Notes: a model not told the origin generated them from the sequence alone. A DNA stretch of 64,000 bases from Spirosoma fluviale (GCA_945897085.1 CAMDEU010000001.1:42313-106312); one strand, 5' to 3'. Shown: positions 26,397-35,942, counted from the stretch's first letter. Numbers and translations: made by a program.

Positions 26397-29300
26397 ATGA
26401 CCAAACCTTTTCTACTCTACAGGTCCTCGGCAGGTTCGGGTAAGACCTATACGCTCACCTTGGAATACCTGAAATTGGCATTGAAAAACCCCAAGTCAGG
26501 GTACCGGCAAATTTTGGCAGTAACCTTCACCAATAAGGCTACTCAAGAGATGAAGGAGCGAATTGTGAAGGTTTTGGAGCGCTTGAGCAGGGTGGTGAAG
26601 CCGGGTGAATCCTTGGATGAGGAGCTGATGGATCACCTAGGCTTGGACGCAGCGCAGTTGATGCTTCGGGCGCGTATGACACTGCTCCATATTCTACATG
26701 GTTATGGACATTTTGCGGTAAGCACCATCGATTCTTTCTTTCAAAAGGTCATCCGCTCCTTTGCTAGAGAGATGGACTTACAGGCCAAGTTTGATGTGGA
26801 GATGGACACTGATGCGGTACTGGAAAAACTGGTAGATCGGATCGTAGAAAAGGTGGCGGATGATCCTGCTTTAAAAAATTGGTTGATTGCTTACGCGGAG
26901 GAACTGCTATTGGATGGAAAGTCTTGGGATATTCGAGTTGGGATTAAAGGCCTAGGTAAGGAGATTTTTCAGGAGCGTTTTAAGGCCTTTCGTTCCATTT
27001 TCCAAGAGTCTGTTGGCCAAGCCGGTTTTTTGCCCGCGCTCAAGGCACAAATTTCGGAGGTGCGGAAGTCTCTGGTTGTGGAAGGCAAAGGGCAGTGGAA
27101 TCAGGCAGAGGATATTCGGGTTCGATTTGGGTTGGAATGGACCGATTTCAAAGGGGGCAGCAATAGCTTTGCTAAAAAATTTGCAGCGCTAGGCAATGCT
27201 AAATTCCCTTTTCCTGAGCATACGGTAACTATGCATCGGGATTTGCCAGATGCTGCCAATTGGTTTACCAAAAAATCCCCTAAAGAGGCAGCCATCTGTA
27301 GCGCCTATGAGGCCGGTTTGCGGGATTTGCTGCAATCATGGCCGGAAAAGGTTAAAGTTTGGAATACGTACACCTCTCTCCAGAAGAATCTGAATGCTTT
27401 CGGGGTATTTCGCAATTTGATTGTAGAGTTGCGAGATCTTAAGGATGAGGAAGGAATCCTTTTGATCTCAGACGTGAATGATTTTCTAGCTGAGATCACT
27501 CGAGAAAATGAAGCACCTTTCTTGTATGAAAAAATCGGCAACCAGTACCAACACTTTTTGATCGATGAGTTTCAGGATACTTCTGAATTCCAATGGTCGA
27601 GTTTCAAGCCTTTGCTGGAAAATTCCCTAGCCTCTGGGTATACCAACCTTCTGGTTGGCGATGTAAAGCAGTCTATATATCGCTGGCGTGGAGGCAAGTT
27701 GGAATTGCTACTTTCGGAAGTTCAAAACCAGATACATCCAGATTTTGTAGAAGTTAAAAACCTGACGGTCAATTACCGCAGTTTACCGGGTATCATCACC
27801 TTTAATAATTCAGTTTTCCAGCAATTGCCTGGATTGATGGAATTAGGAATGGAGCACCACTATAACTTGGATCCTCAGAAAAAGCTTTCTGAAGCCTTTG
27901 AGGGGGTAGCACAGCAAGTGCCTGATTTTAAAAAAGACTCCCAGTTTAAAGGCAAAATTCATCTAGAATTTACGGAGAAGACTAGTTCGGAAAAACCTGT
28001 TGAGGAGGATAATGAAGACGAGGAGGGGGTAGAATTGGGAGAATTGGAAAGGCTGCCTGCCCTAGTGATGCAGCTGCAGGATCAAGGATATGCCTTGCGG
28101 GATATTGCATTTTTGGTACGAACCAACGGGCAGGGTGCTATTTTAGCAGATGCTTTTATGGAGGTGCAGCGTACACAAACGGGTACAGATTACCGTTTTG
28201 ATGTGCTTTCGGAGGAATCCTTGTTTATCGATAAATCCATAGCAGTCAAGTGTGTGCTCGGATTTTTAACCTATTTGAGTGCGCCTTCTGACCGCGTTGC
28301 ATTAAAAACTCTTTGGCAATACTATGCCTTGGTACACGACATCCCGCTGAGTCATGAACTATTTTTTGTGAGAGGCCTTCCGGCAGAGCTGCAAGAAAAA
28401 GAAAGTGAATTGTTGCGGATGCAAGCAAGCTTCCAACAAATGCCATTAATTGAATTGGTGGAGCAGGGACTTACTTTTCTAGGTCTCACTCAAAAGCAAC
28501 AAGACTTGAGCTATGTGTCTGGATTCAAGGAGGCGGTCTTTGATTTTGTAAAAAAGAATCGTGCAGATCTTCTTGGCTTTTTGGATTGGTGGGAGTTGAA
28601 CAAAAAGAAGCGGACTGTAAAAATTCCAGAGGATCACGATGCAATGCGTATTTTAACCATCCACAAAGCTAAAGGACTTCAATTTAAGGTTGTTGTGATG
28701 CCCTTTATGGATTGGGGGGTTGTATCTTCTGGTCTTCAAGCTACGGTCTTATGGGCTCCATTTGAAACGGAAAACGGGTTGCAAACCGTGGTCCCATTGA
28801 CGCACCAAAGCCTTTTGAAAAACAGCCATTTTGCTGGAGCATACGATGAGGAGGTTCGATTGTCCTATTTGGACTCACTCAATATGCTTTATGTAGCATT
28901 TACGAGAGCTAAAGAGGCTTTTTTCGGCTTTAGTACCTATTCAATTTCTAAAACTAAAAAAGAAGCTTCGCCTACACAAACAGGAAATCTGTTGTACAGC
29001 CTTTTTTCCGGAGGATTTAAGTTTGGGGAGGAGGAGGGCTCTTCATGGAATTCCGACACCATGACTTTTGATTGGGGGCAATGGCCCATAGCGGTCAAAA
29101 GAGAGGACGAAGTAATCAGGCAAGTTCCAGCACTACGCTGGGATTGCATGGATTGGAAGTCTAAACTGCATACCAAGACCTATCCTTGGGATTTTTCTTC
29201 GGAAGGGATTCGTGCGCGTGAGCAGCGAGACTTTGGAGTAATTATTCATGATATTTTGGCAGCATCGCAGGGCTTGGAGGATGCACTTCGGCTATTGAAG

Positions 29301-29642
29301 GAATATACCTTTGATGGGCGATGGGAAGAAGATACTGCTGCACAAATCAAAGTGAAGTTGGAACAGCTTTTTGAGCTGCCACAGGTTAGGTCTTGGTTTG
29401 ACCCTGTCTTTCCTACGCTGACCGAACAGGGAATTTTAGAGCCAGGTGGCACGCAAAAGCGTCCAGATCGAATACTTATTGCAAAAGATGCCGCTTTGGT
29501 GATTGATTTTAAGACTGGGGTGAAGCGGGAGTCACATGTGCTCCAGGTAAGGGAATACATGGCATTGGTTGAAACCTTGACCCAGCTCCCTGTAAAAGGC
29601 TACCTCTGTTACCTTGAACCTACTGAAATTGTTGCGCTATGA
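26397..29642 (+). CDS. AddA/RecB-like UvrD helicase-nuclease
   Basis: A 1081-residue superfamily-1 helicase with a C-terminal RecB-type nuclease, partner of the next gene. Helicase motifs in order: Walker A SSAGSGKTYTL near residue 12, FLIDEFQDTSEFQW, VGDVKQSIYRWRGG, VNYRSLPG, LTIHKAKGLQFKVVVMPF and LYVAFTRAKE. The C-terminal nuclease shows RPDRILI, VIDFKTG and QVREYM, so the PD-(D/E)XK site looks intact. AddAB-type enzymes process double-strand breaks for RecA. The ATG giving MTKPFLLY is used rather than an upstream TTG. Confidence 0.9.
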   Translation: MTKPFLLYRSSAGSGKTYTLTLEYLKLALKNPKSGYRQILAVTFTNKATQEMKERIVKVLERLSRVVKPGESLDEELMDHLGLDAAQLMLRARMTLLHILHGYGHFAVSTIDSFFQKVIRSFAREMDLQAKFDVEMDTDAVLEKLVDRIVEKVADDPALKNWLIAYAEELLLDGKSWDIRVGIKGLGKEIFQERFKAFRSIFQESVGQAGFLPALKAQISEVRKSLVVEGKGQWNQAEDIRVRFGLEWTDFKGGSNSFAKKFAALGNAKFPFPEHTVTMHRDLPDAANWFTKKSPKEAAICSAYEAGLRDLLQSWPEKVKVWNTYTSLQKNLNAFGVFRNLIVELRDLKDEEGILLISDVNDFLAEITRENEAPFLYEKIGNQYQHFLIDEFQDTSEFQWSSFKPLLENSLASGYTNLLVGDVKQSIYRWRGGKLELLLSEVQNQIHPDFVEVKNLTVNYRSLPGIITFNNSVFQQLPGLMELGMEHHYNLDPQKKLSEAFEGVAQQVPDFKKDSQFKGKIHLEFTEKTSSEKPVEEDNEDEEGVELGELERLPALVMQLQDQGYALRDIAFLVRTNGQGAILADAFMEVQRTQTGTDYRFDVLSEESLFIDKSIAVKCVLGFLTYLSAPSDRVALKTLWQYYALVHDIPLSHELFFVRGLPAELQEKESELLRMQASFQQMPLIELVEQGLTFLGLTQKQQDLSYVSGFKEAVFDFVKKNRADLLGFLDWWELNKKKRTVKIPEDHDAMRILTIHKAKGLQFKVVVMPFMDWGVVSSGLQATVLWAPFETENGLQTVVPLTHQSLLKNSHFAGAYDEEVRLSYLDSLNMLYVAFTRAKEAFFGFSTYSISKTKKEASPTQTGNLLYSLFSGGFKFGEEEGSSWNSDTMTFDWGQWPIAVKREDEVIRQVPALRWDCMDWKSKLHTKTYPWDFSSEGIRAREQRDFGVIIHDILAASQGLEDALRLLKEYTFDGRWEEDTAAQIKVKLEQLFELPQVRSWFDPVFPTLTEQGILEPGGTQKRPDRILIAKDAALVIDFKTGVKRESHVLQVREYMALVETLTQLPVKGYLCYLEPTEIVAL

Positions 29643-32476
29643 TTCCTTTTTTGAAAGAAACAGCCAAAGCACTCTTGGATTCCGGTAGGGATTTGAAAGC
29701 TATTCGTTTGGTACTTCCTAATCGCCGTGCAGGTTTATTCTTTACCAAATACTTGGGGGAACTAATCGATCAGCCAGTTTGGATGCCGGAAGTGCTGACC
29801 ATTGAGCAGCTGGTGTATCAGTTGGCCCAAAATACGCCTACGGATGAACTCACCTTGGTGTTTGAACTGTATGAGCAGTATTGTCAGTTACAAAAGGACC
29901 CCGAGCCCTTTGATCGTTTTTTTCATTGGGGAGAGTTAATCCTAAAGGACTTCAATGACTTGGATCAATTCTTAGCTCCAGTCGAGCAGGTGTATGCCTA
30001 CTTGGCAGAAATCAAGGAATTTGAAGCGGATTTAAGTTTCCTGACCGAAGAGCAACGAGCACTGATTGCACAGTTTTGGAAAGCTTTTGCCCGTCAAAAT
30101 GAAACAGAGAAGGAGCGCTTCCTTAAGTTTTGGCAAATTTTGGGTTTGCTGTATCAAGGATTTCAGGAAAGACTCCAGTCTAGTGGATTGGCCTATGCAG
30201 GGCAATTGTACCGGCAAGTGGCTGAAAACACTTCATCCATTGCTCAACCAGACAAGCAGCTCGTATTTGTAGGGTTTAATGCTTTTACGCTATCGGAAGA
30301 AAAGATTATAACCCATTTTATTAAGGCTCATGGCGCCGAGATTTTTTGGGATGTGGATGCGTATTACCTAGAAGATCCCTTACAGGAAGCAGGATTATTT
30401 TTCAGAGACTACATTAAGGATCCAATCCTTGGAAAAACCTTCCCTGAAAAAATTCCATCTGAGATAAAAAAGAAGGGTTCTCAAATTCACACACATGCGA
30501 TTCCCTTAAAGACCAACCAGGCCAATTTGGTCGGGAAAATTTTGGAACAGATGGGTGTGAATGAACCTTTGGAAGAAACTGTAATTATTCTCCCGGATGA
30601 GCAGATGCTTTTTCCGATGCTGCATCAGCTTCCAGAAGTGATTACCAAGCTCAATGTGACTATGGGCTATCCCATGCGGAATGCTCCAATTTATGCGTTT
30701 TTGGATGCGGTTTTGGATTTGCAGCGCTACGCGAAAAGCAAGGAGGGAGTGGTGACTTTTTACCATAAACCTGTTTTGGATCTTCTGGCCTATGCCTATC
30801 TGCAGTCAGCCGATACAGGTTGGGCTTCTGAAGCAGCTCAGAAAATCCAGAATGAAAACTGGGTAGATGTGCCCCAAAATCTCTTAAGTAAAGAAAATAC
30901 GCTGTTTGCCTTGGTTTTTCAAAAGGTCGGTTCGGATTCACTTTTGGATTACTTACTTGGGATTATTCAGTTTTTGGCCAAAGAATTTCAGGAAGACCCT
31001 ACGCAGAAAAGCTATTTGTTTCAGGCCTTCAAACAATTGAATCGGGTAAAGGAAATATTCCGTTCATCAGGCACTAAGGAGCTAAAAGTAGAGTTTTTGC
31101 TTAATTTATTCCGAAAGCTATTCAGGGATCTCAAGTTGCCATTTGAGGGGGAGCCGCTCCAAGGCTTGCAGATCATGGGGGTTTTAGAGTCTAGAAATTT
31201 GGATTTCCGACGCGTGATCATTTGCGATGTGAATGAAGGTAATTTTCCTCCAGGTGGGGGAATTCAATCTATGATACCATTCAATATACGGAAAGCATTT
31301 GGTTTGCCTGTTCAGGAGCAAAATGATGCCATCTATGCCTATACCTTTTACCGTTTGCTGCATCGTGCAGAAGAGGTGCATTTGATCTATGCCACCGCGG
31401 GAGAGCAGGGTAAATCGAGTGAAATGAGCCGGTTTATTCAGCAAATGCGAGTAGAGCTACCCATTGCAAAGCCTCAATCTATTTTGGTGCCTGTGAATCT
31501 TACACCAAATCAGCCCATTACGCTGGAGAAGTCTCCTGCCATGCTCAGCAGCTTGGCACGCTATTTTAAGCCTGAAGGTGTTGGAGAAGCAGAAAAACGA
31601 TTTTCAGCTTCTGCTCTTAATATATACTTGGACTGTCGCTTACGGTTTTACCTCAGGTACGTAGCGGAGTTGAAGGAACAGGAGGAAGTGGTGACTACCA
31701 TTGATCCCATGACTTTTGGGACGCTGCTGCACCGTGGGATAGAGCTTTTGTATGAAATTCCTAAGGAGGAGACATTTCGAGATATCGATGGGCATACCAT
31801 TGACCGACTCCTTCCTCAAGTGCCTGCGGCAGTGAATACGGCATTTCGAGAGCTCTATAAAAAGCAAGAGGGAGAGGAGCTGTTGTTGACTGGGCAACTT
31901 CAAATTGCGCGAGAGGTCTTGACTAAGTACATCCAAGCGATTTTGAACTACGACAAAAAGAATGGTGATTTCCGTGTGATCGGTTTGGAGAAAGAACACT
32001 TGGCCCACCTTTCGATCGAAACTCAGGAAGGAACCAAAGAGGTAGCCCTTGGGGGAGTGATCGATAGGATGGATATCAAAGACTCGGTGGTTCGTCTTCT
32101 CGATTACAAAACAGGGAAGGACACCAAAAAAATCCCTTCCTTGGTTTCTCTTTTTGATCGAGCAGATAAGAAAAGAAATAAGGCTGGGATGCAAACTTTT
32201 CTGTATGCCTTTTTCTACCAGTACCAACATCCGGAAAATCTCCTTGCTCTAAAGCCGGGGATTATTAATATCAAAGAAATCTATTCGGAAGATTTTAATC
32301 CCTTCCTCCAATTGGAAGAATCTGAGGTGACTGATTACCGAGATTTTGCAGCCGGATTTGAGGAAGGACTTCGAGGATTGCTAGAAGAAATTATGGATCC
32401 CTTGGTACCTTTCGACCAAACTGACGATAAGAAAAAATGTAACTTTTGCGCCTACAAAGAACTTTGTGGGAGGTAG
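29639..32476 (+). CDS. AddB-like PD-(D/E)XK nuclease with Fe-S staple
   Basis: A 945-residue protein, second subunit of the AddAB-like break-repair machine. The N-terminal two thirds look like an inactivated helicase: LVLPNRRAGLFFTKYL where the nucleotide motif would be, no GxGKT. The C-terminal nuclease has GGVIDRMDIKDSVVRLLDYKTG. Four cysteines (Cys666, and Cys934, Cys937, Cys943 in CNFCAYKELC) match the [4Fe-4S] staple known from AddB. It overlaps the AddA-like gene by 4 bp (ATGA). A long uncoded gap follows. Confidence 0.88.
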   Translation: MIPFLKETAKALLDSGRDLKAIRLVLPNRRAGLFFTKYLGELIDQPVWMPEVLTIEQLVYQLAQNTPTDELTLVFELYEQYCQLQKDPEPFDRFFHWGELILKDFNDLDQFLAPVEQVYAYLAEIKEFEADLSFLTEEQRALIAQFWKAFARQNETEKERFLKFWQILGLLYQGFQERLQSSGLAYAGQLYRQVAENTSSIAQPDKQLVFVGFNAFTLSEEKIITHFIKAHGAEIFWDVDAYYLEDPLQEAGLFFRDYIKDPILGKTFPEKIPSEIKKKGSQIHTHAIPLKTNQANLVGKILEQMGVNEPLEETVIILPDEQMLFPMLHQLPEVITKLNVTMGYPMRNAPIYAFLDAVLDLQRYAKSKEGVVTFYHKPVLDLLAYAYLQSADTGWASEAAQKIQNENWVDVPQNLLSKENTLFALVFQKVGSDSLLDYLLGIIQFLAKEFQEDPTQKSYLFQAFKQLNRVKEIFRSSGTKELKVEFLLNLFRKLFRDLKLPFEGEPLQGLQIMGVLESRNLDFRRVIICDVNEGNFPPGGGIQSMIPFNIRKAFGLPVQEQNDAIYAYTFYRLLHRAEEVHLIYATAGEQGKSSEMSRFIQQMRVELPIAKPQSILVPVNLTPNQPITLEKSPAMLSSLARYFKPEGVGEAEKRFSASALNIYLDCRLRFYLRYVAELKEQEEVVTTIDPMTFGTLLHRGIELLYEIPKEETFRDIDGHTIDRLLPQVPAAVNTAFRELYKKQEGEELLLTGQLQIAREVLTKYIQAILNYDKKNGDFRVIGLEKEHLAHLSIETQEGTKEVALGGVIDRMDIKDSVVRLLDYKTGKDTKKIPSLVSLFDRADKKRNKAGMQTFLYAFFYQYQHPENLLALKPGIINIKEIYSEDFNPFLQLEESEVTDYRDFAAGFEEGLRGLLEEIMDPLVPFDQTDDKKKCNFCAYKELCGR

Positions 32477-32824
32477 GAATATAGGCTTCAAAAGCGAGTC
32501 ATTTCCTTACCTTTCCTGAATTGAAATAGGGTGGGAGAGGAGAGCCTGTTGTGCTGTTGCTTGTGTGAAAATTTCAAATCAATAGTTATTTTTTGGCTCA
32601 ATTGTTGAATAGATTTAAATCGAATAGGAAGTGATGGGAAGGATGATGAGGAGCGCTTAGTACCTATTTCCGGGGACTAACTAGCCTACTTCGACCAAAT
32701 GTGAGTAGAGAAGCAGTTCCAATACGCTTTAGTAATTTGTTTATTTTTTGATTCAATTACAGCATTTGATATTATATCGTAAAGTACTGATTTATAAGTT
32801 AATATAACAAATTTAACTAAGCCT

Positions 32825-32862
32825 AAATTAGATTAATCTAAAAAAATTAGATTAATCTAAAA
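32825..32862. repeat. Tandem 19-bp repeat carrying two perfect palindromes
   Basis: The unit AAATTAGATTAATCTAAAA is present twice, head to tail with no change and no spacer. Each copy contains the 14-bp perfect palindrome TTAGATTAATCTAA; the palindrome centres are 19 bp apart, nearly two helical turns. This is the layout of a double operator bound by dimers on one face of DNA. It lies directly upstream of a candidate -7 box. Confidence 0.8.
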
Positions 32863-32876
32863 ATAAAACTAGGGTA

Positions 32877-32884
32877 TAATTTTG
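32877..32884 (+). promoter_or_regulatory. Possible -7 box downstream of the palindromes
   Basis: TAATTTTG is an exact match to the Bacteroidota TAnnTTTG box. The second palindrome would then sit near -36 and the first near -55, where an activator or repressor could act. There is no TTTG at the usual -33 place, which would fit an activator-dependent promoter. Start of transcription would be near 32890, about 415 bp before mlaE. Confidence 0.3.
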
Positions 32885-33280
32885 TGATTTTCTGCTCCTT
32901 CTTTGTATCCCCCTTGTTTTTCTCAGGTTTAGAAGAAGTATGGATCTATTTTTTTTGAATCGAATGCTCCATCCTGATCTTTGATTTTCCTCAGCTACTT
33001 AAAATTGATCCAATGGTCACAAGGCTTTTTTGGGAAAAACGCTTTGGAATGGATCTTCAATTGATTTGAAAATCGTGTGATTTTTTTCTTTCATTTCTAG
33101 GGAGCATCCCGATTTTTAGGGCAAAGAAATCTTAGAGTCTAGGCTAGGGTTTTATTCTATTTTCCTAGGAAGAGTGGAAGGTGAATTGACCTCCAAATGC
33201 ATCTAAGTAGCTTCTAATTTTTGACCTTTTTTTAGGGGATCAATTGCAGGTTTTTGGAACATCCTTTGGATTTTATTCCT

Positions 33281-33288
33281 TATTTTTG
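33281..33288 (+). promoter_or_regulatory. Possible proximal -7 box for mlaE
   Basis: TATTTTTG matches TAnnTTTG and lies 17 bp before the mlaE start codon. A TTTG lies 24 bp upstream, one base outside the usual spacer range, so the call is weak. Confidence 0.2.
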
Positions 33289-33305
33289 AATCTCCAAATA
33301 CGACT

Positions 33306-34103
33306 ATGGCAGGACAGACCACTACGCGAAAGCATGTCTTTTCAAAAAAAATAGATGCCTTTTTTAAGGGGTTGGCGGATGCATGGAAATTTGTGAAGCG
33401 ATTTTTTCAAGAGGTGTTTGTTCCACCTTATGAGTTTAAGGAAGTCATCCACCAGTGTTACCGTATTGGGGTAGAGTCCTTGCCCTTGATTTCCTTGACT
33501 GGGTTTATTGTAGGGATTGTATTTACGAACCAGTCTCGCCCTTCCTTGTCTGAGTTTGGGGCCACATCTTGGCTACCCTCCTTGATTGCAATTGCAATTG
33601 TTCGGGCTATGGGGCCTTTGGTCACTGCCTTGATTGCTGCAGGAAAGGTTGGATCTGGCATTGGTGCTGAAATTGGATCCATGAAAGTAACCGAGCAAAT
33701 CGATGCAATGGAAGTTTCAGCGACTAATCCTTATAAATTCTTGGTAGTTACCCGGGTATTAGCCACTACCTTTATGATTCCTGTATTGGTGATGTACACT
33801 GATTTTGTGGCTTTGATGGGTGCCTTTATCAATGTCAATGCTAATGAACTGGTGAGTATCTCCACCTTTTTTGCGCAGGTATTTAGTTCAGTTACCTTCC
33901 TAGACATTTTCTCCTCCATCATCAAATCCTTGTTTTTTGGATTTACGATCGGAATGGTGGGTTGCTACAAAGGGTACAATTCTTCCAAAGGAACGGAAGG
34001 AGTAGGTAGAGCTGCTAATGCAGCGGTAGTGGTTTCCATGTTCCTTATTTTCATTGAGGAGCTACTTTCCCTTCAGATCATCAACTTATTCCGAATGAAA
34101 TAG
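33306..34103 (+). CDS. mlaE: MlaE-family ABC transporter permease
   Basis: A 265-residue integral membrane protein of the MlaE/Ttg2B family. Membrane segments lie at about 65-85, 90-120, 150-175, 185-215 and 235-262. The family core AIVRAMGPLVTALIAAGKVGSG and EIGSMKVTEQIDAMEVSATNPYKFLVVTRVLA is very clear. With MlaF and MlaD it forms the inner-membrane complex that moves phospholipids between the inner membrane and the periplasm to keep outer-membrane asymmetry. Followed by mlaF after 2 bp. No mlaB or mlaC in the window. Confidence 0.95.
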   Translation: MAGQTTTRKHVFSKKIDAFFKGLADAWKFVKRFFQEVFVPPYEFKEVIHQCYRIGVESLPLISLTGFIVGIVFTNQSRPSLSEFGATSWLPSLIAIAIVRAMGPLVTALIAAGKVGSGIGAEIGSMKVTEQIDAMEVSATNPYKFLVVTRVLATTFMIPVLVMYTDFVALMGAFINVNANELVSISTFFAQVFSSVTFLDIFSSIIKSLFFGFTIGMVGCYKGYNSSKGTEGVGRAANAAVVVSMFLIFIEELLSLQIINLFRMK

Positions 34104-34105
34104 CC

Positions 34106-34864
34106 ATGGATAATCGAGAAAAAGTGGTTGTGGTCCGTGACTTGTACAAAGCCTTTGGTGAGCTTGAAGTACTGAAAGGAGTGGATATGGATTTGTACCG
34201 TGAAGAAAACCTCGTGGTTTTGGGTCGCTCAGGAACAGGTAAATCGGTGCTGATCAAAATCATGGTTGGACTGCTGCAGCAGGATAGTGGCAGTATGGAG
34301 GTGTTTGGAAAGGAAATTTCCCGTCTTGGTGTTCGCGAATTGAATGAAATGAGACTAAAAATTGGTTTTTCATTTCAAAACTCAGCGCTCTATGATTCCA
34401 TGACTGTACGAGAAAATATGGAGTTTCCATTGGTTAGAAACATCAAGAATCTCACTAAAAAGGAGATTTCTTTCCGAATTGAAGAACTCTTGGATGCCGT
34501 TGGTCTTCCACAAACTATCAATCAAATGCCATCTGAGTTGTCAGGAGGCCAGAAAAAACGAATCGGTGTTGCTCGCACTTTGGTGCTCAATCCAGAGATA
34601 ATGCTTTACGATGAGCCTACAGCTGGGTTGGACCCCATCACTTGTGTGGAAATCAACAATCTGATCAATGAAGTTCGCGAACGATACAAGACCACCTCGA
34701 TTGTGATTACCCATGACTTGTCTTGTGCTAAGCAAACTGGAGATCGGATGGCCGTACTTTTGGAGGGGCAATTTGGTGCTTTAGGTACCTTTGAGGAGGT
34801 TTTTCCTCATGCTGAAGATCAGCGGATTAAATCATTCTACGATTATAATTTTATCAACTCATGA
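34106..34864 (+). CDS. mlaF: MlaF-family ABC transporter ATP-binding protein
   Basis: A 252-residue ATPase of the Mla lipid transporter. Walker A is VLGRSGTGKSVLIK, Q-loop KIGFSFQNSALYDSMTV, signature PSELSGGQKKRIGVAR, Walker B IMLYDEPTAGLDPIT and H-loop SIVITHDLS. The Mkl/MlaF-specific FSFQNSALYDSMTVRENMEFPL segment supports the subfamily. Its stop overlaps the mlaD start by 4 bp. Confidence 0.95.
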   Translation: MDNREKVVVVRDLYKAFGELEVLKGVDMDLYREENLVVLGRSGTGKSVLIKIMVGLLQQDSGSMEVFGKEISRLGVRELNEMRLKIGFSFQNSALYDSMTVRENMEFPLVRNIKNLTKKEISFRIEELLDAVGLPQTINQMPSELSGGQKKRIGVARTLVLNPEIMLYDEPTAGLDPITCVEINNLINEVRERYKTTSIVITHDLSCAKQTGDRMAVLLEGQFGALGTFEEVFPHAEDQRIKSFYDYNFINS

Positions 34865-35832
34865 ATCAAGAAAATAAACGATCTGTACTTGTAGGTCTAT
34901 TTGTTTTGATTGGAATTGTCATACTAGTGGCAGCCATCATGACCTTAGGTGGGCAGCAGAAAAAATTTGTGAAAGCCATCCATGTAAAGGCAGTGTTTGA
35001 TGATATTGGAGGACTTCAGCCTGGAAACAACATTTGGTTTTCGGGTGTAAAAATCGGTAACGTAAAGACTATAAAATTCTTTGGAGATTCTCAAGTTGAA
35101 GTTGAATTGAGTGTTGAGGAAAAAGTGGCTGAGTTTATTCGTAAAAATTCCAAGGCAACCATCAGTTCAGATGGCTTGATTGGAAATAAAATCATTGTCA
35201 TTTATGGAGGTACAACCGATTATCCTCCAGTGGAAGAGGGAGATCGCCTAGAGGCGATCATGCCTTTGGATACGGACAAGATGATGGAAACCTTACAAGA
35301 GAACAATAAGAACCTGGTAGACATTACCAATGATCTGAAGGTGCTTACTGGTAAAATAGCCTCGGGAGAAGGAATTATCGGTGCTGTAATGACTGATTCT
35401 ACCTTAGCCGTAAACTTTCGAACGATTTTGAGCAATCTGGAAAGAGCTTCTACAAATAGCAACAAGATGATTGCAGATTTGAATGTCTTCTCCGCCAAGC
35501 TCAACAAAAAGGGAACCTTAATAAATGACTTGGTAACAGATACTTCTATCGTTCCAGATCTTAAAGCTACCATGGAGAGCCTTCGTGTAACCAGTGCGAA
35601 TACCCAAGCTTTATCCAAGGAATTTGCAGGCATCACAGATAAGCTCAATTCCAAAGACAATTCTCTTGGTATGCTATTGAATGACCCAGAATTTGCTAAA
35701 TCTCTGAAAAAAACAATGGAGAATGCAGACTCTGCCTCCTATAATCTGAATAAAGGAATGGAAGCCCTTGAGTACACCTGGCCTTTCAACAAGGGCTTTA
35801 AAAGAAAAGTAAAGGTTGAAGGAGGAAATTAA
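34861..35832 (+). CDS. mlaD: MlaD-family (MCE) lipid-binding protein
   Basis: A 323-residue periplasmic MCE protein anchored by one N-terminal membrane segment (about 8-27). The MCE domain covers about 38-115 (VKAVFDDIGGLQPGNNIWFSG, VKIGNVKTI, SDGLIGNKII). A long helical, Asn/Ser/Thr-rich region follows (LDTDKMMETLQENNKNL) and may form the tunnel helices. MCE hexamers carry lipids from the MlaFE complex. Last gene of the operon; a Lys-rich end follows the helices. Confidence 0.93.
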   Translation: MNQENKRSVLVGLFVLIGIVILVAAIMTLGGQQKKFVKAIHVKAVFDDIGGLQPGNNIWFSGVKIGNVKTIKFFGDSQVEVELSVEEKVAEFIRKNSKATISSDGLIGNKIIVIYGGTTDYPPVEEGDRLEAIMPLDTDKMMETLQENNKNLVDITNDLKVLTGKIASGEGIIGAVMTDSTLAVNFRTILSNLERASTNSNKMIADLNVFSAKLNKKGTLINDLVTDTSIVPDLKATMESLRVTSANTQALSKEFAGITDKLNSKDNSLGMLLNDPEFAKSLKKTMENADSASYNLNKGMEALEYTWPFNKGFKRKVKVEGGN

Positions 35833-35942
35833 TTTATACTACCAAAATCGCTATTGATTTCGCAAAACGCTATAAATTTTAGGACTGCACGAATCCCTTT
35901 CTTTTAACCTGATTCTTTTCATTTAAATATGCTATCACAGCA

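Larger units (their letters stand above)
32477..33305. other. AT-rich non-coding gap upstream of mlaE
   Basis: This is the longest stretch without a credible gene in the window. It holds two tandem palindromes, a TAATTTTG box just after them, a 14-codon ATG frame (MDLFFLNRMLHPDL) with AGAAGAAG before it, and a TATTTTTG box near its right end. I see no tRNA, no clear terminator, no family-like protein remnant and no insertion-sequence ends. It probably carries a long leader or a small RNA for the mla operon, but this is inference. Confidence 0.6.

Noticed and set aside
31640-32230. A 196-codon open frame antisense to the AddB-like gene
   Set aside because: It lies wholly inside a gene with clear nuclease motifs, has low-complexity composition for a protein and no family resemblance; it is a shadow of the opposite strand.
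32825-32862. CRISPR-like repeat
   Set aside because: Only two copies, directly adjacent with no spacer, palindromic, and no cas genes nearby; operator is a better reading.
33100-33175. Weak hairpins (GGGA-GCA-TCCC and a CTAGG/CCTAG pair) in the gap before mlaE
   Set aside because: Stems are four to five bases only and not followed by a clear T tract of a real terminator.
35220-35660. 146-codon antisense frame within mlaD
   Set aside because: Overlaps the helical part of a certain MCE gene and shows no protein-family pattern.
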